Origin: Undaria pinnatifida
Taxonomy: Eukaryota > Sar > Phaeophyceae > Laminariales > Alariaceae
NCBI GenBank assembly: GCA_012845835.1
Contig: JABAKD010000015.1
Span: 8,214,467 to 8,278,466, forward strand
Direction of reading: 5' to 3'
DNA: 64,000 bases
Shown here: positions 28,123 through 38,830 of the stretch, one piece after another
Layout of the letters: the number at the start of each line of letters is the position of its first letter
How positions within the stretch are numbered: the stretch's first letter is position 1
Program-made: the position numbers and the translations under genes
The notes under the pieces: generated by a model
Database searches by the model: none
What the model was told of the DNA's origin: nothing
The model's input: the letters and a program-made list of their open reading frames with translations, nothing else

Positions 28123-29039
28123 TACAACAATGAATGGTTTATGTTACGGACAGTTTTTTGTGTTTTTTCGTACGTACGACTATGCACTTGGCATTGCAGA
28201 ACAAAAATTTGGTCAAAAACGTGATTTATCAGGGGCCGTCACGACTTAAAGCGAGAGCAGCCGAGGCCGCCACCGGCAGAGTCGGGAGGGGCGAGCAAAG
28301 TGAGGAACGTCCAGGAAACAGAGCGCCGAAAGGTGGTCCTCAGCTCGATCGAGTTATTTTTGAAGACGGCTCAAAGTCTGGTCTACAACAGACCCTTCGG
28401 CTGCTCTCGTGCAACCTCCGCACAACCCTCCATGATTATATTTTAATATTACGGGTATTTTGGCGCTTTGCTTTCCCTACTACAGTTGGTACAATCCTGT
28501 TTTCTCTGTAAGCTAAACCTCCAAGCCATCTGATTGCCGAGACCCACGAAATGGTGTAACGTTGGTTTCGAAACCTGTTTACGGTATAGAGGGAACTTAA
28601 TATCAGCTCAGGGGGGCCAACACACAGTTGCGATACACCGACTCCAATCTCCGCGATATAGCGCTTTGTGGCGAAAAGCCTTGGGGTGACGAGCTATTTG
28701 TCTTGAAGAACACCGTCAACATGTAATAAGTGTGTTCGTTCAGTTCATTCGTGCCTGCTTAGTTAACTCGCGTATGAAAACCTTCTCGATTTCTCAATTT
28801 TGGGGATTCTAGTGTGAGACACTTTGGCACGCAAACATCCGCTCCATTGACCACATTATATTTTTCGTTCATTCGCCGACCCTCACGAAGTTTCAGCTGG
28901 TTGGTACCGCCTGTGTGTAGTTGTGTGGTTAACCTCTTGAGAACTGCACGAAAATTCTTCGGGACAAGCCACTTGAAACCGGTATGGTACCTGGTACATT
29001 TTTGCACAACAAAATAATAAGTCGGCAACGCGTGAGCTT
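28123..29039. other. Region between the tRNA-like sequence and the copia element
   Basis: Includes a GC-rich patch at 28230-28380 and, at 28870-28925, CCTCACGAAGTTTCAGCT and CGCCTGTGT blocks that recur at 63726-63772. No gene or LTR boundary is identified. Confidence 0.4.
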
Positions 29040-29164
29040 TGTTGTCTCCCTATTCGTTTACACCACTAATGATAAATTCGTAACCAAGGAAGAACTTGAC
29101 CTCACCCAAATTCTTCGTAGGAAGAGAGTCACCTAGTGCTTCCACAACCACCTTAGCTAGACTC

Positions 29165-29821
29165 TTAAGTTCCTGCATACAGAATATCATCCACGTGAAT
29201 CGCGACCATCCCCACCACCTCGTCTCCCATCATGAGACGCAGGACACAAGGGTCAGACATAGACTGCTCGAAACCAATGCTCTTTAGGTCCGACACTAGC
29301 CTCTTGTAGAATGTTCTAGATGCCTGCTTCAATCCGTACAAACTCTTGTTCAAACGGGCAACCTTTCCTGACATCGAACCGCAGCCAGGAGGCAACTTCA
29401 TGAACACCTCGTAATCCAATTCCGACTGAACAAACGCTTGCTCAATATCCCAGTGGAGTAATTCCAAGTTGTACTTGCACGCCAACGCTACTAACAATCG
29501 CTGAGATGCAGCATTTGCGGTAGGCGAGAAAGTCTCAAGATAGCCCACACCATACTTCTGCTTTAAGCCCTTCGCTACACCCCTAGCCTTAGCCTTTACT
29601 ATCTTCCCTGTTTCGTCTGCTTTCCATTTGAAAACCCATCTAGCATCAATCACATTACAGCCTACTGGGACCTTTACTGCTAACGTGAACGTTCCTGCTC
29701 TTATCAAGCCTTTGATTTCGGCAGACCTGGCTACCTCCCAAATCTTGGCGTGCTTTGAGTGCTGGGGTTCTTGATAGCTACCAGGCTCTGACTCAACATC
29801 CTGAACCAGTTTTTTCGGCAA
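29165..29821 (-). CDS. copia reverse transcriptase fragment
   Basis: RVT_2 hallmarks in order: ARWVFKWKADETGKIVKAKA, GYLETFSPTA, LHWDIEQAFVQSELDYEVFM, KLPPGCG, LNKSLYGLKQASR and HVDDILYAGT (catalytic DD near 29190). His replaces the usual Tyr before VDD. A frameshift follows immediately; the other frame continues for about 40 codons. Confidence 0.9.
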   Translation of the reverse strand: MPKKLVQDVESEPGSYQEPQHSKHAKIWEVARSAEIKGLIRAGTFTLAVKVPVGCNVIDARWVFKWKADETGKIVKAKARGVAKGLKQKYGVGYLETFSPTANAASQRLLVALACKYNLELLHWDIEQAFVQSELDYEVFMKLPPGCGSMSGKVARLNKSLYGLKQASRTFYKRLVSDLKSIGFEQSMSDPCVLRLMMGDEVVGMVAIHVDDILYAGT

Positions 29822-29887
29822 TTCGATTTCGTCACCAGCTCACTGCTCCGCTACAAGTGCATATACTATCTCTGATGCGGAGATGGG

Positions 29888-30604
29888 TCATAGGGTGGTC
29901 ACAAGGCCGGGTACGCTATGCTGGTTAACTGCACGGGTTTGCGCGCGAGTTCTACCGTCTCTTACTTCATCATTCTCACGCGCAGGAGTATTAAAGTCAG
30001 CAAGCTCAACGACATGCCGCGGACGACGAGCGGCTGGAGGGGGTGCCTCCGTCTCTATCGGCCCTCCCGACCCAATCGACTCTACATCATCATGCCCTCT
30101 CGACCCCATCGACTCTTTCTCATCATCCCCTCCCGCATCCCCCATCTCTACCTCCCCTGCCTCCTGCCCTCCCTGCCCCTCCCCATCAGTCTCAGGCGCT
30201 GGAGAAGACACAGAGGGAGCTGCGCTATCAGAGGAATTGTTCACGGGCGAACACGGTGCAGAGGGGGAAGATGGAACAGAGGGGGATTGGCCTACACTGC
30301 CTGCACCAACACTGACAACCTCATCGATTCCTGCACCAGAAGCCGTCACATCACGTCTTAAAAGTGTGTGGGCAACTCCTCTCTCAACAATCGGCCATAC
30401 CTCGGCTTCTATATCGTCGTCAATTTCCTCCCCTCCCTCCTCTGCGACCTCTATCGGCAAGGAAGGCTGCAGTGGAGGGAGCTGTGACGGCAACACCTCC
30501 CACGTCACATCTCTCGTTTCCTGAATAGTCCCAGCCCTCCTAAGTACTCTTATGACAATCACGGGGGTGGTCTCTCGAAGGACCGACATAACAGCAACTC
30601 TCAC
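29888..30604 (-). CDS. copia pol acidic linker between integrase and RT
   Basis: Encodes VTWEVLPSQLPPLQPS, an acidic and Ser/Pro-rich stretch, and ends ARPRHVVELADFNTPAREND-like sequence. Such low-complexity linkers are usual between copia integrase and RT. It has little diagnostic value by itself; the call rests on position. Confidence 0.6.
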   Translation of the reverse strand: MRVAVMSVLRETTPVIVIRVLRRAGTIQETRDVTWEVLPSQLPPLQPSLPIEVAEEGGEEIDDDIEAEVWPIVERGVAHTLLRRDVTASGAGIDEVVSVGAGSVGQSPSVPSSPSAPCSPVNNSSDSAAPSVSSPAPETDGEGQGGQEAGEVEMGDAGGDDEKESMGSRGHDDVESIGSGGPIETEAPPPAARRPRHVVELADFNTPARENDEVRDGRTRAQTRAVNQHSVPGLVTTL

Positions 30605-30931
30605 CCTTCGGTAACAGCTTCGACGGTCGCTGCCACCTGCAGTACGCTGGTTTCAAAAACGGATACGGTCTAGCAGGACGAGGTTCTCCATACCATATCT
30701 GATACGGTGACTAAGAGTCAGGGTTAGCAGAACATGCGGTGTGGTTCATTGCTTCGCAAGCCCAGTGCATAGCTTCAGCCCAGAGTTTGTCAGTCTTAGG
30801 TAACTGCACATGCCCAAAAAGAACTTTCACCTAAATACGAGCCGCCATCGCGGCCTCCTCAATCAATCCCAACCCACTCTTTGCAACGCCATTATATTGC
30901 GGACTAAAAGCCGGAGTGAATTCTTGTTTGA

Positions 30932-31513
30932 TCAAAAGTTCATTGCACACAGGTGCGAATTCTCCCCCGAAAAATCCCCTCCATTGTCAGATCTAACAAT
31001 CTCAACCAATGATGGGATCCCATCAGCACTCACACTCGCAAGAAAACTTCGGAAAGCACTGCAAGCGTCTGATTTATTTCTCAGGAAATACACCCATGCA
31101 CGCCTTGTGAAATCATCCTTCACAATCATGGGGTAATGTTTACCCCCTACGGACGCAACGTCCTTCCTCCCTCCCAGGTCAACCAAAACTCTGCCCAACT
31201 TTTCATCTGATCTACGTTTAGTTTCATGAGAAATTCCTTTCCTAATAGCGTTCGACTTCGAACATCCCGTACAAGCATGCATGTCACCAACCAACTCGGT
31301 ACCTAGTGCAGTAGTAGTACGAAGCGATCCCTCGTGCGAATGAGCGTAAAGCTTGTGGAACTCGTTCACATCCATCGTGGTTTCATGCTTGTGGTTTGAA
31401 GGAGTGAGGGCAGCCAACACCGTACCAACAGAGTCTTCTCCTAGACGATACGCAGTCGCAATCAGCATGCCATCGAAGTTCTGAAAAGTCACTTGTCCTT
31501 GAAAATCAGTCAT
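30932..31513 (-). CDS. copia integrase fragment
   Basis: Pre-integrase HHCC-like region: LYAHSHEGSLRTT with DMHACTGCSKSNAI. Then the catalytic core: an aspartate in IVKDDFTRRAW and the second in IVRSDNGGDFSG near 30980. The third catalytic Glu lies beyond the stop, in sequence broken by stops. Confidence 0.8.
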   Translation of the reverse strand: MTDFQGQVTFQNFDGMLIATAYRLGEDSVGTVLAALTPSNHKHETTMDVNEFHKLYAHSHEGSLRTTTALGTELVGDMHACTGCSKSNAIRKGISHETKRRSDEKLGRVLVDLGGRKDVASVGGKHYPMIVKDDFTRRAWVYFLRNKSDACSAFRSFLASVSADGIPSLVEIVRSDNGGDFSGENSHLCAMNF

Positions 31514-31630
31514 AACACCATCAGGACCGCCAAGATCATTCCATTACTCACCATCAAACTCTGCGCTCGGAGAAAAAAGGCTGTATCCCAAGTTGGTGGA
31601 GTACTACACGTTCTTCAGCTCTACTGAAAA

Positions 31631-32890
31631 CTAGCTGTCAGCAGTCACGAACACCAACTCCAGTGTTCCAGAGAATTCTACCTCACAAGACACGCCACCA
31701 ATCCCGTTAACGTTCTTCTGGCAAGGCTTCACATCCTTCATGCAAGCGAGAGAATCTGTCATGTGAAAAGCAGTGCCCGTGTCCGCATACCAATCCTCGA
31801 AATACTTAGACTTGTGAACAGCGTTCATAATCATATCCTTGTCAACAGCGCTCAAAATCAGATCATCTCGTGATGTTAGCAGACACTTCAAACATGAAAC
31901 ATCATACATCATACTGCCCAACTCTTCACATGCCTGCACAATCACACCATTCCGGCGTGCTAGCAGACACTCAAAATAAGAATCGTCAGACTTCTCACCG
32001 CTCTCATCCTTGTCGGCCGCGGATTTCCCAGTCTGTGTGGGATGAGCGATGATGCGAGCCAGGCAGTCCTTCCTCAAGTGACCCTTCTCCCCACACTTGA
32101 AACACTCCCCCTGAAAAGTCTTTTTCTTGGACGAATCAGACTCGGAGTTAGACTTCGGCTTGTTGTTGTGCTTCTTGCTACTCTTCCTCTCAGTCCTAGA
32201 CACCAGAGCAACACTACTGTGCTTCTTCGAACCACCCTGTGCCTGCAAGCCTAGGTAGCGCTCACGCACTTTAGTCTCGATGAACGATGGGTCATTCGGA
32301 CAGAACACTACAAGAGTCTCACGCAAAGTCTTGCACTCGTGCGACAGCCCTTCAAGCATCAGATTGCACACCTCCCTGTCATCTTTCTTGATTTCAAGCA
32401 TTTGCAGGACACCAAGCGTCTCTCTCAAGGATGCAAAGAAGGTTGCGGGATTTTCGTTCGAACGCATGCGCAGTGACTTAAGTTTCTCCTCCTGCACACG
32501 AATCTGACTCTGGGTCAACGGCAGAAAATGATCCTTTAGCACACGAAACGCCTTGCTGGGGGAACCAGCGTGCCTAGCCATGGTTTTCAGACTATCCGTC
32601 TTCAGACAGTCGAACAGAAACCACCAAGCCATCTCCGCCTGACGAATCACACCCACATTGAAACCCTTCTCTATCCAGGGGGTCAAGTCAAAACCAATGT
32701 CTGCAATCGGAATCTCAATCTCGGAAACAGACGTCTCATACAGGTTGTTGTGTCGGGCACTCAGCAGAAAGTTCTGCGACCATGAGGGGTACGACACGTC
32801 GCTGCCGTCAAAAACAGGAGCTTTGGGAACTTTAAAAGGACCCCTACCCAACTTCTCTCCTGTGTCAGCAATGTCAGCCCCAGAAATCAC
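31631..32890 (-). CDS. copia gag and start of protease
   Basis: A gag-like domain typical of copia (WSQNFLLSARHNN near the start, then KAFRVLKDHFLPLTQSQ and LMLEGLSHECKTLRETLV), a basic/Ser-rich linker, one CCHC knuckle CFKCGEKGHLRKDC near 32060-32105, then the retropepsin catalytic motif WYADTGTAFHMTDS near 31760-31795. The frame stops at 31631. It is the best preserved part of the element. Confidence 0.85.
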   Translation of the reverse strand: MISGADIADTGEKLGRGPFKVPKAPVFDGSDVSYPSWSQNFLLSARHNNLYETSVSEIEIPIADIGFDLTPWIEKGFNVGVIRQAEMAWWFLFDCLKTDSLKTMARHAGSPSKAFRVLKDHFLPLTQSQIRVQEEKLKSLRMRSNENPATFFASLRETLGVLQMLEIKKDDREVCNLMLEGLSHECKTLRETLVVFCPNDPSFIETKVRERYLGLQAQGGSKKHSSVALVSRTERKSSKKHNNKPKSNSESDSSKKKTFQGECFKCGEKGHLRKDCLARIIAHPTQTGKSAADKDESGEKSDDSYFECLLARRNGVIVQACEELGSMMYDVSCLKCLLTSRDDLILSAVDKDMIMNAVHKSKYFEDWYADTGTAFHMTDSLACMKDVKPCQKNVNGIGGVSCEVEFSGTLELVFVTADS

Positions 32891-33006
32891 TGTGTTTCCA
32901 CTGGCGACGTTTTCCCACCACTCACTCGATAGAGAAGGAGCGGGCGGAACAGCGGACTGGCTACCTACAGCAACCCTACCGACAGTCCCGTGAATCGAAC
33001 GAAAGT

Positions 33007-33378
33007 TTACTGCAGGAACAGAGGAACATGGGTGTTCAAGCCTGAGCGTACACTCCTACTCCCAACCCACATGCTGGACACGCCAAAGCCTTGGGCATCG
33101 CCGCCCGTACTTCCCGCGGCCCCGCCGGTGGCACCCGATTGGTGCGCACCAGCCTCTAGTCCGGTGTCTCTAGGTGCAACACGCTCAGAACCAGAGGACT
33201 CCACTTCCTTTCCTTGCTGCATCTCAACGAGCGATCTAAGTAGATCTTGCTGAGATGACACTAGAGTCTCAAGCTCAGACAACAACTGTGTCTTTAAGGA
33301 ACCTATCCTCTCACCAATCTCCTGCGATCCACCCTGAGATGGGTTGACCGCAGGATTCTCGTTCCCCAGATCAGCCAT
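33007..33378 (-). CDS. copia gag N-terminal fragment
   Basis: Begins MADLGNENPAVNPSQGG, then a short coiled coil (LLSELETLVSSQQDLLRSLV) and a Gly/Ala-rich region. It ends by frameshift; the frame that continues into the next fragment runs through VGSQSAVPPAPSLSSEWWEN. A similar leader (coiled coil after an Ala/Gly-rich start) occurs in the fragment at 52267-52798. Confidence 0.6.
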   Translation of the reverse strand: MADLGNENPAVNPSQGGSQEIGERIGSLKTQLLSELETLVSSQQDLLRSLVEMQQGKEVESSGSERVAPRDTGLEAGAHQSGATGGAAGSTGGDAQGFGVSSMWVGSRSVRSGLNTHVPLFLQ

Positions 33379-33885
33379 GATGAGGCAAGGTGATCAAGCC
33401 TTCCTCGACAGACCAGTCGAGCAAGTCCAGGGGGACGAAGCGGCAGCCGACTGATGCGCTATAGCGTGTTGGTAAATCCGTGACTTCTGGAGAAAGACAT
33501 ATTGTATTAATGAGACCTTGGTCTGGAGAGACAGGTCGGGAAGTGGAGTGAACGAGTGGGGCGAGCACAAAGGCTGCGAGCTCCCACGCCACTTCCGAAA
33601 GATGCACACAATCGGACCAATGCAACGTACCGATCACGGCAATAAGTCGCTAATCCGACCTCTAGTAACAATACTGGGGTATTCTACCTGACACTTGTCC
33701 GATGTACCATACATACTCCTACGATCCAATGTATAACCCTTAGGTGTGTACAATCTACCGAATTACCACAGCACCACAAAGAGTATTCCTATGTGCTAGC
33801 TCGGCAACCTCAGATCGACAGTTCCCCTATTCAAATCATCCAATCAGATGTTCTACCGCAACTCAGTCCATACACACGGCCGCTA

Positions 33886-34805
33886 TTACGAACACTTCCC
33901 CCCTCCCCCCCTCCCCCCTCCCCCCTCCCCCCCCCCCCCCCCTGCCCCCCTCCCCCCCTGCCCCCCTCCCCCCTCCCCCCCTGCCCCCCTCCCCCGTCCA
34001 CCCGGCCGCTTAGAGATGCCGACGGTGAACGGCGATGCCGCAGCCTTTGCGCGTCGCTCTGCAGCTTTGCGTCTCTCCGTTTCATGCCAATTCTGCATGA
34101 ACAACTCGGCTCCCTCCTCTACTCGTCGAAACCATCTGCCGGCCTTCTGAGCAGCCTTTCGCCACCCTTCGGATTTCATTCCAAAGACCGACATACCCTC
34201 CTTCAGATGAGCCATCCAGTCCTTCTCTTGCCCCCCTGAGTAGCCCTTACCCCCAACAAGCTCCCCAAACATCACCCTCTGTGGCAGACGTTCCTCCCGC
34301 ATACGTGCTACGAATTCCGCAAACAATATCCTCCATTTGCGCACTATCGCCTCTATGCTCTCGGAAGCTGTCTTGGCAAGCGCGTCGGCGTACGAAAGGG
34401 TGTGGTCGTCGCGCTTCCGTTTCCGCCATCCGAGGCATCGGAGGAGCATGGAGTGGTGAACCCGTCGTAGCCTGCATAGTCAGGCTTGTTCGGGCTCCAC
34501 GTCATGCAACCGTAAAACAGTGTGTCGACCACCTCAGCTTTCAGGAACCACACCTTCAACCGTAAGCACACACCCGGACGGTCATAGATTTCCCTCTTGT
34601 ACCGCTGGAAGCACGCCCAGGCCCTCTGAAGACGCCGCGTTATTTCAATGCTAAGGTCTCTGTCCTCGCTGATAGCCCCGCCCCAAGCACACAAACTCGA
34701 CTGTTTGTTTGTATACCTGGCCGGCTGCATTGATTGTGAACGACACCTTCCCCCCGCCTTTGGTTTGCAGGCACATAATCTCTGTTTTCGCCTCAGAGAC
34801 CGCAA
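33886..34805 (-). CDS. LINE C-terminal domain fragments
   Basis: Two overlapping frames: [19 protein letters not shown] to [16 protein letters not shown], then after a frameshift [20 protein letters not shown] to the Arg/Ala-rich end. GCMTW and LRCLGW are typical of the region after LINE RT domains. The last part is a low-complexity Gly/Arg run from the poly-G tract. Confidence 0.8.
33899..34003. repeat. CCCCCTCCCCCC low-complexity tract
   Basis: Runs of C interrupted by T and TG over about 100 bases at the 3' end of the LINE copy. On the minus strand it is (GGGGGGAG)n. Confidence 0.9.
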
Positions 34806-35307
34806 GCCCGAACGACGAGCACGCAGTCACGATCACGGTCATCATCCTCTCCAGCCCTTCTGATGATCGCGATACGATGCCCGCATCGTTCGCGTACAGC
34901 ATACCCCACAATCTCTGCACCTCCTCCCCCTCCTTCCCCCTTCGCCCGTCGACCTTGTCTGTGCGTGAAGTGCCCTTCTTCTCGCCTGTCTCCTTTCGTT
35001 GAAGCTGCATCATGTTGTCCACTGCACCAGCGAGGAAGCGTTTCTCGGCGACACGCAGTACCGCCGTGAAAAACATGTTGAACAGCAGTGGCGCGAGCAC
35101 GCATCCTTGCCTGAGACCTTGCCCTACGTCGAACTTATCCGAGCACTCTCCATAATCCAACCGCACGCATGCTTGCATGCCGTCGTGGAATTGGCGGATG
35201 ACGGCGAGCATTCTCGGTGGCACGCCAAAACGAGCAAGGACGTCCCACGGAAGGGTTCGGTCGACGGAGTCATGTGCTTTGATAAGGTCGACAAAGCACA
35301 AGTGCAA
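34651..35307 (-). CDS. LINE reverse transcriptase palm with altered catalytic box
   Basis: Contains [15 protein letters not shown] (first catalytic Asp region), [16 protein letters not shown] and [13 protein letters not shown] near 34870-34900. The usual YADD box reads YAND, so one of the two metal-binding aspartates is Asn; the copy would be inactive even if the frame were intact. Confidence 0.85.
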   Translation of the reverse strand: MHLCFVDLIKAHDSVDRTLPWDVLARFGVPPRMLAVIRQFHDGMQACVRLDYGECSDKFDVGQGLRQGCVLAPLLFNMFFTAVLRVAEKRFLAGAVDNMMQLQRKETGEKKGTSRTDKVDGRRGKEGEEVQRLWGMLYANDAGIVSRSSEGLERMMTVIVTACSSFGLAVSEAKTEIMCLQTKGGGKVSFTINAAGQVYKQTVEFVCLGRGYQRGQRP

Positions 35308-35450
35308 GGGGGTGCCCTTCTTCCGCGCCAGTTACTGCAGTCGTCGTACTACGAACATCATGTCAACCGTCGAGCGTTGGGGTCTGAACCCACACTGTTC
35401 CTCCGGCAGAATGTTCTCGCGTTCGCAATAGTCACTCAGGCGACCCGCGA

Positions 35451-36461
35451 TTACTTTGGGAGTATTTTGCCGGCGTGAGCCACGAGGGAGATGCCACAAT
35501 AATTGCCACACTCAGTCCGATCTTTCTTCTTGTGAAGCACCATAATCGTTGCATCTTTCCATTGTTGCGGCACGCCACCTCCCCTCCACACAGCGACGAT
35601 GATATCGTGGAACTTTCCGAGAGTGTTCAATTCTCCTTCGTCGGTCAAAACCTTCAAGAGCTCGGCCGGGAGACCATCGGGTCCTACCGCTTTTCGGTTC
35701 GCCAACGCACGGATCGCCTCCTCTACTTCGTACCTAGACGGGACATCGTACAGTGGTCTGCACGGGGGCCACTGCTTAAGCTCGTCCACAATGCTCGGGT
35801 CAAGGGTCGGCGACTTGGTGTTAATCAGTTTGTGAAACTACCTCACCCAGCGCTCGGGGATGAGGGCATTATCCCGCAGCAATCGACCTTCCTCGTCTTT
35901 GGTGTACTGTGAGCTAAACGTTCTCTCCCCTTCCACATCCATCCCCTTTAGGTGTTTGTAGAAGCCAAATTTATCACCTTCTCGGATACGCCCTTCGAGT
36001 TGGCTAACGTAATCTTCGAAGAATCTCTGTACAGCTTCCGCCCGCGTACGGTTTAGCTGTTTGGTGGTCGCCTTCAAGGCTCGCCGTAGACCACGATCAT
36101 TTGGAGCAGAACGGACCCGTTTCCTCGCGTCTTCCCTATCCTGCCATCGTGCGCTCAACTCCGCTTTCGTCTCCTCGGCCGCACACCAGTCCCTTGGTAC
36201 TTGTTTGCGCCGAATAGGGGGCGCTATGTCGACCGCATTCGACAGTAGCGTCTCGGTCAGTAATGAGGTCATGTCATCAACGCTTCCGGCATTAGTACCG
36301 GGTATCGGGGATGCAAGCTTGGCTGCTATCGCGTTTTGGAAATTCATCCGGAGATGCGGGTCCGCCATTAATCTTGGTAGATCAGTAGCTCGCCGGTTTT
36401 CTGATGACTCTCTTTGGGACGATTTTGGTGTGAGGTAGTGCGTACCAGCCACAGCCGGCAA
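35451..36461 (-). CDS. LINE ORF fragments: post-endonuclease region and RT fingers
   Basis: First frame: [38 protein letters not shown] and [18 protein letters not shown] up to ERWVR then TAG. The same frame continues as [10 protein letters not shown] into [19 protein letters not shown] and [34 protein letters not shown] and [10 protein letters not shown] are standard LINE RT motifs. The fragment then shifts frame at 35451. Confidence 0.85.
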
Positions 36462-36812
36462 TTTCCTAGCATGACCCTGGTACTGTGCCCGGGAAATTGA
36501 TGTATGCGGTCGAACCCTTTGCTTCGGTCTTCAGCAGCCATGTGGCAGGCACACTAGATGTACGCCACTAGTAAAACTCCCGCCATGAACGGTGAGAAAA
36601 AACTATTTTACCTCCACTGGAGACCGCACGATGTTTTCGGAGTCCCCGTCGTCATCGACATCTGCTCAACATACGCGTTCGCGCAATCGATAAAAAACAC
36701 AGGGCACGCAACGCAACCCCCATGTCACATGAAGGAACCTCGCCACAAGCTGCTGCGTCAGACATTAACCCTTAGACAACGGGCTACAAACACTAGCCGT
36801 TAGAACACTTCG

Positions 36813-37799
36813 ATGAATTTGACATTGTGTCCACGACGTTTTCGATCTCCAATCCCCCCCTTGGGAGCCCCGTCCTCACTGCGACCGCGCGAGCTACACC
36901 CCCTTCGCTCATGTAGCGGACAGCGCCTCAAGTGTGGCGGACGAGACCACAGTGTGAAAAGGTGCCGTATTCCCTTCAACTCCACCGGAGTGCTCAACCC
37001 CGGTCTGGGCAATCTCAACGACGGAGGCTACGCCTTCCAGCAGTGGCAACATCGTATGCTGTCACACCGTCGGGGACAGTACGAGCGCCATGTACAGCGT
37101 AACACCCACTCTAATCGCCCCAACTCGAAGGGACAACATGCCTCCGGCATTTCCAGCAACAATTGCCGGCACCACTCCAACCCTAAGGGACAACTCCGTG
37201 GCGGAAGCTCAAACAAGACTGCAGGCTCCCAGTGGAGCAACAACTCCAACAACCAGCGTTTTCAGGGCATTTCATCGCAACAACTCCCTCCCCCCTCCGC
37301 TCACGGACCCCTTTCGGCAACCATCACCGTTTCAGGCTCCACGACCCAGTCCTCCTCTGCTCCGAACCCTTCAAACATGCACCTCGGACCCTCGCAACAC
37401 GGTGGCAACACGAACTCGCGTCCACCGGACACTTTCCGCACCAACTGGCCTGTCGATGGCGGACACCAGGTCGCGACTTCACCAGCGGTGCCACACGCGA
37501 GCGTACCAGGTGCCTCCCACGATGCTCGCGTGCATTATGTTCCCGCAGTCTCTGACTCCATTTACCCATCCGACCCTCTTCAATCCCCCAACCCCACCCC
37601 GGCCTATCTTCAACGTTATCACTCGACCAAGGGTTGGCGCCCTTGTTCCAGCGGTTGGTTTAAGGTGTGGGCGGGAGGGGGCAGGCACGCCGAGCCCTTC
37701 CTCGACGCTTCTCTCTGCGTGACACTGCACCATGCCTGCCATTGCCAAATTTTCTGTGGATCTCACCAATCTCGTGGGCGACACGACAACGGCGGCTAA
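36813..37799 (+). CDS. gypsy gag fragment with degenerate zinc knuckle
   Basis: Contains QRLKCGGRDHSVKRC, a CX2CX4HX4C knuckle whose first Cys is lost (Arg or Gln in its place), near 36925-36970. Then LNPGLGNLNDGGYAFQQW and a long Asn/Ser/Gln-rich low-complexity region. The frame is open to 37799 but overlapping frames of similar composition suggest shifts. Confidence 0.6.
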   Translation: MNLTLCPRRFRSPIPPLGAPSSLRPRELHPLRSCSGQRLKCGGRDHSVKRCRIPFNSTGVLNPGLGNLNDGGYAFQQWQHRMLSHRRGQYERHVQRNTHSNRPNSKGQHASGISSNNCRHHSNPKGQLRGGSSNKTAGSQWSNNSNNQRFQGISSQQLPPPSAHGPLSATITVSGSTTQSSSAPNPSNMHLGPSQHGGNTNSRPPDTFRTNWPVDGGHQVATSPAVPHASVPGASHDARVHYVPAVSDSIYPSDPLQSPNPTPAYLQRYHSTKGWRPCSSGWFKVWAGGGRHAEPFLDASLCVTLHHACHCQIFCGSHQSRGRHDNGG

Positions 37800-38380
37800 C
37801 AGCGATATCCACTCCCTCCCAGGCTCCATCGCCAAAACCCCAGGACCATCGACTTCTGAATCTTCTCCTTATTCGACCCAACGATTCCATCGGCGCGCGT
37901 CCACCAGCGTTCGCAGACCCCGAGGAAACAGCACAAAACCCGACCTCCAGCGATTCTAAACTCATAGCTGACCGCCCCGTACTGACCATACCACTCTCCC
38001 TGTCCCTATGGGCAGTTTACCCACGGACCTCTCCGCGAAAGCCTCGATCACGCCAACAAGAACACGCCAGGAGCCCCCTGCACCGCCACCTACTCACCGG
38101 TCACGAACTACTGCAGGTACCACATCTTCTTCCGAGCACGCCCCTCCTGCTTGGCATACAGAAAATGCTTCTAGCAGGGACCTCCATGGTTCTCCGTCAC
38201 GACCACTATGCCGCCACAGACACCCCCCGGGGCCTCGACAACATCGACCACCCCCCGACACTTTCGGGAACCGAAGTCGCCCAAACCGCAACTTCCCCAA
38301 CCACGTCCCATTACGCTCCACAGGACCACACCACCCCCCTCTGCTCCTCGCCACTACCACCGACCCTGAACTCCTCCCAA

Positions 38381-38830
38381 ATCATTTTCTTTTCGGACCG
38401 CTCCTCGGTCTTTTCCCAGTGGTACCCCTAGACTTTCACCGTCCACAACGAGCACTACACTGCGCCCAAGAACACATGATGTCGGAAAAGGCCAACCTTT
38501 TCGGCGATACAGTCACCCGCCGGAATATCTCTTTGGACCCTGCGCAGCAGAAACGCCTCGGAAGCCCCGTCTCCAACTTCAACCAGGAGATCTGGGAATG
38601 TCATCGCTATGCCATCGTTTTCAAGGGTAACCTCGCCAAGGTTTCGACCCCTCCCTTGCTCCAGCAGCTGCTGGACACCGGTGACAAGTTCCTCGACGAA
38701 GCCAGCCCGCACGACCTCGTCAGGTTATCGGTTTTAGGACCGATGGCAGGCGAGCCCTCCGACCTCAGCAGTGGCGGGGACCCAATCTTTTAGGCGATGT
38801 CCTCATGAAGATTTGCCGCCAGCTAGACTA
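38381..38830 (+). pseudogene. NADAR (YbiA/DUF1768-type) domain inside the gypsy element
   Basis: About 150 codons across three frames. IIFFSDRSSVFSQWYP (the FSNFYP-like start), then TAG, then FTVHNEHYT. A frameshift near 38460 leads to CAQEHMMSEKANLFGD, DPAQQKRLGSPVSNFNQEIW, YAIVFKGNLAKVS, and TGDKFLDEASPHDLV. A second shift near 38725 leads to IGFRTD and QQWRGPNLLGDVLMKICRQL. These blocks match, in order and spacing, the conserved blocks of NADAR proteins, which are linked to NAD/ADP-ribose-derived substrates and include N-glycosidases. The domain sits between gag and protease. With two shifts and a stop this copy is inactive. Confidence 0.85.

Larger units (their letters stand above)
29040..33378 (-). 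mobile_element. Ty1/copia-type retroelement, decayed, RNase H end missing
   Basis: Minus-strand order gag, CCHC knuckle, protease, integrase, acidic linker, reverse transcriptase is the diagnostic copia order. The coding region is broken by a frameshift near 33010, several stops in 31513-31630 and 30604-30932, and a frameshift at 29165 just after the RT catalytic motif. After the last break, frame SLAKVVVEALGDSLP and KFFLGYEF continue to about 29050 before homology is lost, so RNase H is absent. LTRs could not be identified by eye. Confidence 0.85.
33886..36461 (-). mobile_element. Non-LTR (LINE) retroelement, 5'-truncated and frame-broken
   Basis: Minus-strand pieces in order: 36461-35838 (post-endonuclease region, with an in-frame TAG at 35838), 35789-35451 (RT N-terminal fingers), 35307-34651 (RT palm), 34805-34353 (C-terminal domain) and 34449-33886 (tail). 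No endonuclease domain is present, so the 5' end is truncated, as is common for LINEs. The 3' end runs into a G-rich (minus) tract. Frames change at least four times. Confidence 0.85.
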
